From: Hondaea fermentalgiana | Taxonomy: Eukaryota > Sar > Bigyra > Thraustochytrida > Thraustochytriidae | Assembly: GCA_014084085.1 (NCBI GenBank) | Contig: NPFB01000010.1 | Location: 1-64,000 of the forward strand | DNA: 64,000 bases | Direction: 5' to 3' | Shown here: positions 61,446 through 64,000 of the stretch, one piece after another | How positions within the stretch are numbered: the first letter of the stretch is position 1 | Layout of the letters: each line of letters starts with the position of its first letter | Program-made: the position numbers and the translations under genes | Notes under the pieces: generated by a model | What the model was told of the DNA's origin: nothing | Seen by the model: the letters and a program-made list of their open reading frames with translations, nothing else | The model's database searches: none

Positions 61446-62448
61446 CGTCCCGGGGCCAGATCCAGTCGCTCCGCTCCGCCCGATCCCAAGCAAGCCCAAG
61501 CAAGTCCGCCCGCGACGCCTCCGTCCGCACGCGCACGGGCCGTCCGCCGGGGCCTCCGGCAGGCGCGAACCGCCGCGCGCGCGCGCTGCCTCGGGAGAAA
61601 GGGCTCTGCTCTGCTCTGCTCTGCTCTGCCGGCGTCACGCACCCACTGCTTGCGTACTACGACTCGGCCCGCCGCGACTGACCACTGGCTACAGTTACTG
61701 CTATTGCTTGCTACGGTCGGCGCCTGCACGCGCTCGGGGACTTGCGTCGCGCTCCCAGAATCTAGCGGCCCGGCGCGGCGAGGGAGGACGCAAGGAAGCG
61801 CGCGCTCGTCCTGCGTGCGGGCGAGGAGGATCGACGCCGCGGCCGCTCGCGGCTCCCGCGGTCTGGAGGGAGGCTTGGCCCAGAACGATGGGAGCGAGGA
61901 TGGTCTGCGACGAAGAAGAAGTGGACGGAGTAAGTTTGCTGTGGGGAAACAAGGGAAAGAAAGGTGACGCGCTGGTGGACGATGGCCGTGAGTGCGGCGC
62001 GGGGAGGATACAGGGGGACGGTGGTTTCAAGTGAGCTGCATGGGTTCATCATGAGGCTAGGGCCTTGCATGATCGTCTTGGCCATGGCCTGGGTCTTAGA
62101 TCCAGCAGCGAGCGTAAATTTCACGAATGTGTGACGACATTGCGCTCGTTTGTGTCGGCTACATGGTTGAGGTTCATGTGCGTGCGGCAAGCAAGGCATC
62201 AGAGGCAAAGGTAGATGATGGGAATAAAGCAACGATGAGCTGCTACATTAATTCTATTCGTGACAAAAGCAAAAAACGAAAAAAGAAAAGAATAGAAAAA
62301 AAACGTACTTGTCGAGAGGCATGAAAAAAGAACAGGATCGAGCAATTGTACAAGATATGTTTGAAAGGGCGAGTTGTCGGAAGCCAGACAATTCTACAGG
62401 TGCGTACGTTTCGTATGAACAAAGTGTCGAAAGCCAAAACGAAACTGC
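61446..62448. other. Intergenic region upstream of the two-TM gene
   Basis: About 1 kb between minus-strand genes. It contains a CTGCT array at 61604-61629 and an A-rich stretch with AAAGAAAAG words near 62265-62305. It should hold the promoter of the two-TM gene and the 3' end of the zinc-ribbon gene. No gene is supported. Confidence 0.5.
61604..61629. repeat. CTGCT pentanucleotide microsatellite
   Basis: Five copies of CTGCT, the same unit as at 37909-37956. Confidence 0.85.
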
Positions 62449-63468
62449 TCACTTGCCGCGATTGAGTGCAGCGAAAAAAGACTGCAGTGTTGAAGGAGGT
62501 TTTGTTTGGCCCGCGGCGGGCTTTGAAGCATTTGCGCTTGCGCTTGTACTTGCACTTGTATTCGTGCGCGCAGATGTCAAAGATGCTGAAATGGATCGTT
62601 GCTGTTTGTTGCGACTGAGGCGATCCAAGAGAGAATCACCACCATGAGCTCTGGCGGCTTGCGATGCAGCGAGCACGCCAAGTGCTTTGGCAGCGGCGAC
62701 GCGGACTTCTGATGAAGACTGCGAACTGGCAGGCGTCTTCTTTTGCCGCTGCCCGCCGGGGGTCTTGGCACCGCGGCGACGCCGCTTTCGAGCTTGCGTT
62801 GGGTCGGCGGCCTCTTGGCGAAGCCATTTCTTTTCCTTTCGTGTAGGACCTCTGCCCAGAACTGTGTGCGCGCCACACACGCGGCACGATGCGACAAGAA
62901 CAGCACGCCCACCGCCCTTTTCTGAGCACAAGCGTTTGGGCGTTCGCTGTGGCTCTGTGCGCAGAGAGCACGATTCTCCTGGCACGAGGAGGGTCCAGCA
63001 GCCTTGGCATGCTCTTGGCGTTGCAGTAAACCTTTCGTCTGCACTTGCGTGATTTTCGTTTTCACCAACACTCGTGGAGTTTCGGTCTCGAGGTCGTTTT
63101 TTGCTTTGCTTGGCCGCGTCATCGTTTTCATCTTTGTTGAAGAGCGTTGGAGAAAAGAACCCAAATGGCCTGCTCGCTGCTCGCACGGCTACATGGCCGA
63201 GAACAGCAAGCGCCGCGGCACGTGGCCCTAGTGCCACTTCTCCCACGCTTTCGTCTTGTTCCCTCGATGCCGCCACGGAGTCTTGAGAAGAAGTCACAGC
63301 GCCTGGGGCCTTAGGACGCGCACGGTCCACCCACTGTGAGCCATGTCGTCTTTTGCCTCCATCACCTCGGAGGTTGTCAAGCGTGGGCTCGCTGGTGGCG
63401 GTCGGCACGCACAGGCCGCGCCAAGCCTCCAGCGCGATGGCGCCCTGTTGCTTGCGCGCTGTAGCCAT
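62449..63468 (-). CDS. Zinc-ribbon protein, possibly Rpr2/Rpp21-like RNase P/MRP component
   Basis: The protein is 339 residues. A four-Cys ribbon is formed by Cys154/Cys157 (RACQGCWTLLVPGESC) and Cys195/Cys198 (VASCRVCGAHTVLGRG), with the PG-x-x-C loop after the first pair that is typical of the Rpr2/Rpp21/SNM1 zinc ribbon of RNase P and RNase MRP. The human protein C18orf21 has a comparable layout. The N-terminal 110 residues include a hydrophobic helix (RAAALAVLGHVAVRAASRPF). The C-terminal half is Lys/Arg- then Ser/Thr/Ala-rich and ends with a short helix (STLQSFFAALNRGK). Assignment rests on the Cys pattern and is tentative. The start ATG is at 63468. It is 163 bp from the sulfatase stop codon and on the same strand. 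Confidence 0.65.
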   Translation of the reverse strand: MATARKQQGAIALEAWRGLCVPTATSEPTLDNLRGDGGKRRHGSQWVDRARPKAPGAVTSSQDSVAASREQDESVGEVALGPRAAALAVLGHVAVRAASRPFGFFSPTLFNKDENDDAAKQSKKRPRDRNSTSVGENENHASADERFTATPRACQGCWTLLVPGESCSLRTEPQRTPKRLCSEKGGGRAVLVASCRVCGAHTVLGRGPTRKEKKWLRQEAADPTQARKRRRRGAKTPGGQRQKKTPASSQSSSEVRVAAAKALGVLAASQAARAHGGDSLLDRLSRNKQQRSISASLTSARTNTSASTSASANASKPAAGQTKPPSTLQSFFAALNRGK

Positions 63469-63549
63469 TGCACGCTCGCCGCCACCAACAACCAGATTTT
63501 AGAATTGAAGTTGTGTGACAATGAGCAAAGGGCCAAGCTGGTGCGAAAA

Positions 63550-63571
63550 GAGAGAGAGAGAGAGAGAGAGC
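63550..63571. repeat. GA dinucleotide run
   Basis: About eleven copies of GA between the zinc-ribbon gene and the partial sulfatase gene. Confidence 0.85.
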
Positions 63572-63631
63572 GGCCAATTCCCTTTTTTTCATTCTTTTTT
63601 AGTCTTGAAGAGCCTACAATGAGAGCCCGTA

Positions 63632-64000
63632 CTACCTTTCTTGCAAAATCGCATCATTTCCAAGAGGCGAGCCATCTTTGTCGCAGTAGGGCCACCAGGC
63701 GTAATGAACATGCTCCTCAAACTTGGGAATGGGTTGAATGTCGCAATCAGGAACGAGATGATGAGCCGTGGCCCATTCTTCAAGAAGTCGCTTACGCATC
63801 TCGTCCAGCTTGGAGGCGTATGAGGCATTGAGCGCAAGATCGTATTGCTCAATGGGGTCAGATTGAATCTCGAAAAGGCAAAAGCCATTATGACACGGTT
63901 TTCCTTTATCACCGTGGAGTAGGTCTGGGGCCTCATCACTAAGAAAGGGAGGGTAACCAGGTGTTCCCGTGATAATTTTCCACGTCTTTCCATCCTCGTC
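63632..64000 (-). CDS. Sulfatase-family protein, C-terminal part (runs off the right edge)
   Basis: On the minus strand an open frame enters from the window edge and ends at a TAG at 63632-63634, giving the last 122 residues. It has no ATG in this window because the start lies beyond 64000. The visible sequence has the C-terminal pattern of arylsulfatases: DGKTWKIITG, a Cys-containing KPCHNGFCLFEI, then SDPIEQYDLAL (compare the L-F-D/N-I-x-x-D-P-x-E-x-x-N/D-L motif) and KLDEMRKRLLEEW, ending with a Cys-containing tail (WWPYCDKDGSPLG). The family hydrolyses sulfate esters and needs a formylglycine at a conserved Cys/Ser in the N-terminal part, which is not in this window. The substrate is unknown. 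Confidence 0.8.
   Translation of the reverse strand, partial: DEDGKTWKIITGTPGYPPFLSDEAPDLLHGDKGKPCHNGFCLFEIQSDPIEQYDLALNASYASKLDEMRKRLLEEWATAHHLVPDCDIQPIPKFEEHVHYAWWPYCDKDGSPLGNDAILQER

Noticed and set aside
1..64000. tRNA, rRNA, snRNA and CRISPR loci
   Set aside because: I looked for tRNA T-loop words, 5S and U6 landmarks and spaced direct repeats by eye and found none. The repeat arrays have no unique spacers. A covariance-model scan would be needed to exclude RNA genes.

Overview
The window is nuclear DNA from a flagellated, non-plant protist. It encodes an axonemal dynein heavy chain, an IFT22/RABL5 GTPase, ESCRT-I VPS37, a Serinc protein, a phospholipid scramblase, two eukaryotic tRNA methyltransferases (TRM61 and NSUN2 types) and two AP2-domain proteins. 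Almost every gene is one uninterrupted ORF, including a dynein of about 12.7 kb, and the spaces between genes are GC-rich and full of short tandem repeats. My best guess is a thraustochytrid or other labyrinthulomycete stramenopile; this is inference and no taxonomic marker is present. Two 100-N gaps (17506-17605 and 57165-57264) show a draft assembly.

Layout: 1-7750 has no convincing gene and is GC-rich with simple repeats. A TPR-protein gene lies at 7751-9643 (-). 10.2-13.4 kb is a mobile-element graveyard: a MITE-like inverted-repeat element, a frameshifted Ty1/copia RNase H fragment with an inverted duplication of its start, and a broken kinesin-light-chain-like TPR array with one inverted segment, lying between two diverged direct repeats. 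An AP2 gene is at 15911-16882 (-). From 18.2 to 47.4 kb the genes are dense and on both strands: VPS37A-like (+), coiled-coil protein (-), axonemal dynein (+), a GH31 protein with sulfoquinovosidase active-site residues (-), Serinc (+), TRM61 (+), coiled-coil protein (-), scramblase (+), IFT22 (-), second AP2 gene (-). 47.4-57.2 kb is a gene desert of GC-rich simple repeats. 57.3-64 kb carries four minus-strand genes: NSUN2-type RNA methyltransferase, a two-TM protein, a zinc-ribbon protein resembling the Rpr2/Rpp21 group, and the C-terminal end of a sulfatase that runs off the right edge.

There are no operons. Several neighbours are divergent pairs that could share promoters (coiled-coil/dynein; coiled-coil/scramblase). 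Functional themes are flagella (dynein, IFT22, possibly one coiled-coil protein), membrane lipids (Serinc, scramblase), RNA modification (TRM61, NSUN2, perhaps the zinc-ribbon protein) and sulfo-compound hydrolysis (the GH31 protein and the partial sulfatase). The most interesting item is the GH31 protein: it keeps the residue pattern of bacterial YihQ sulfoquinovosidase, including the sulfonate-binding residues, but sits behind a multi-pass membrane N-terminus in a eukaryote.
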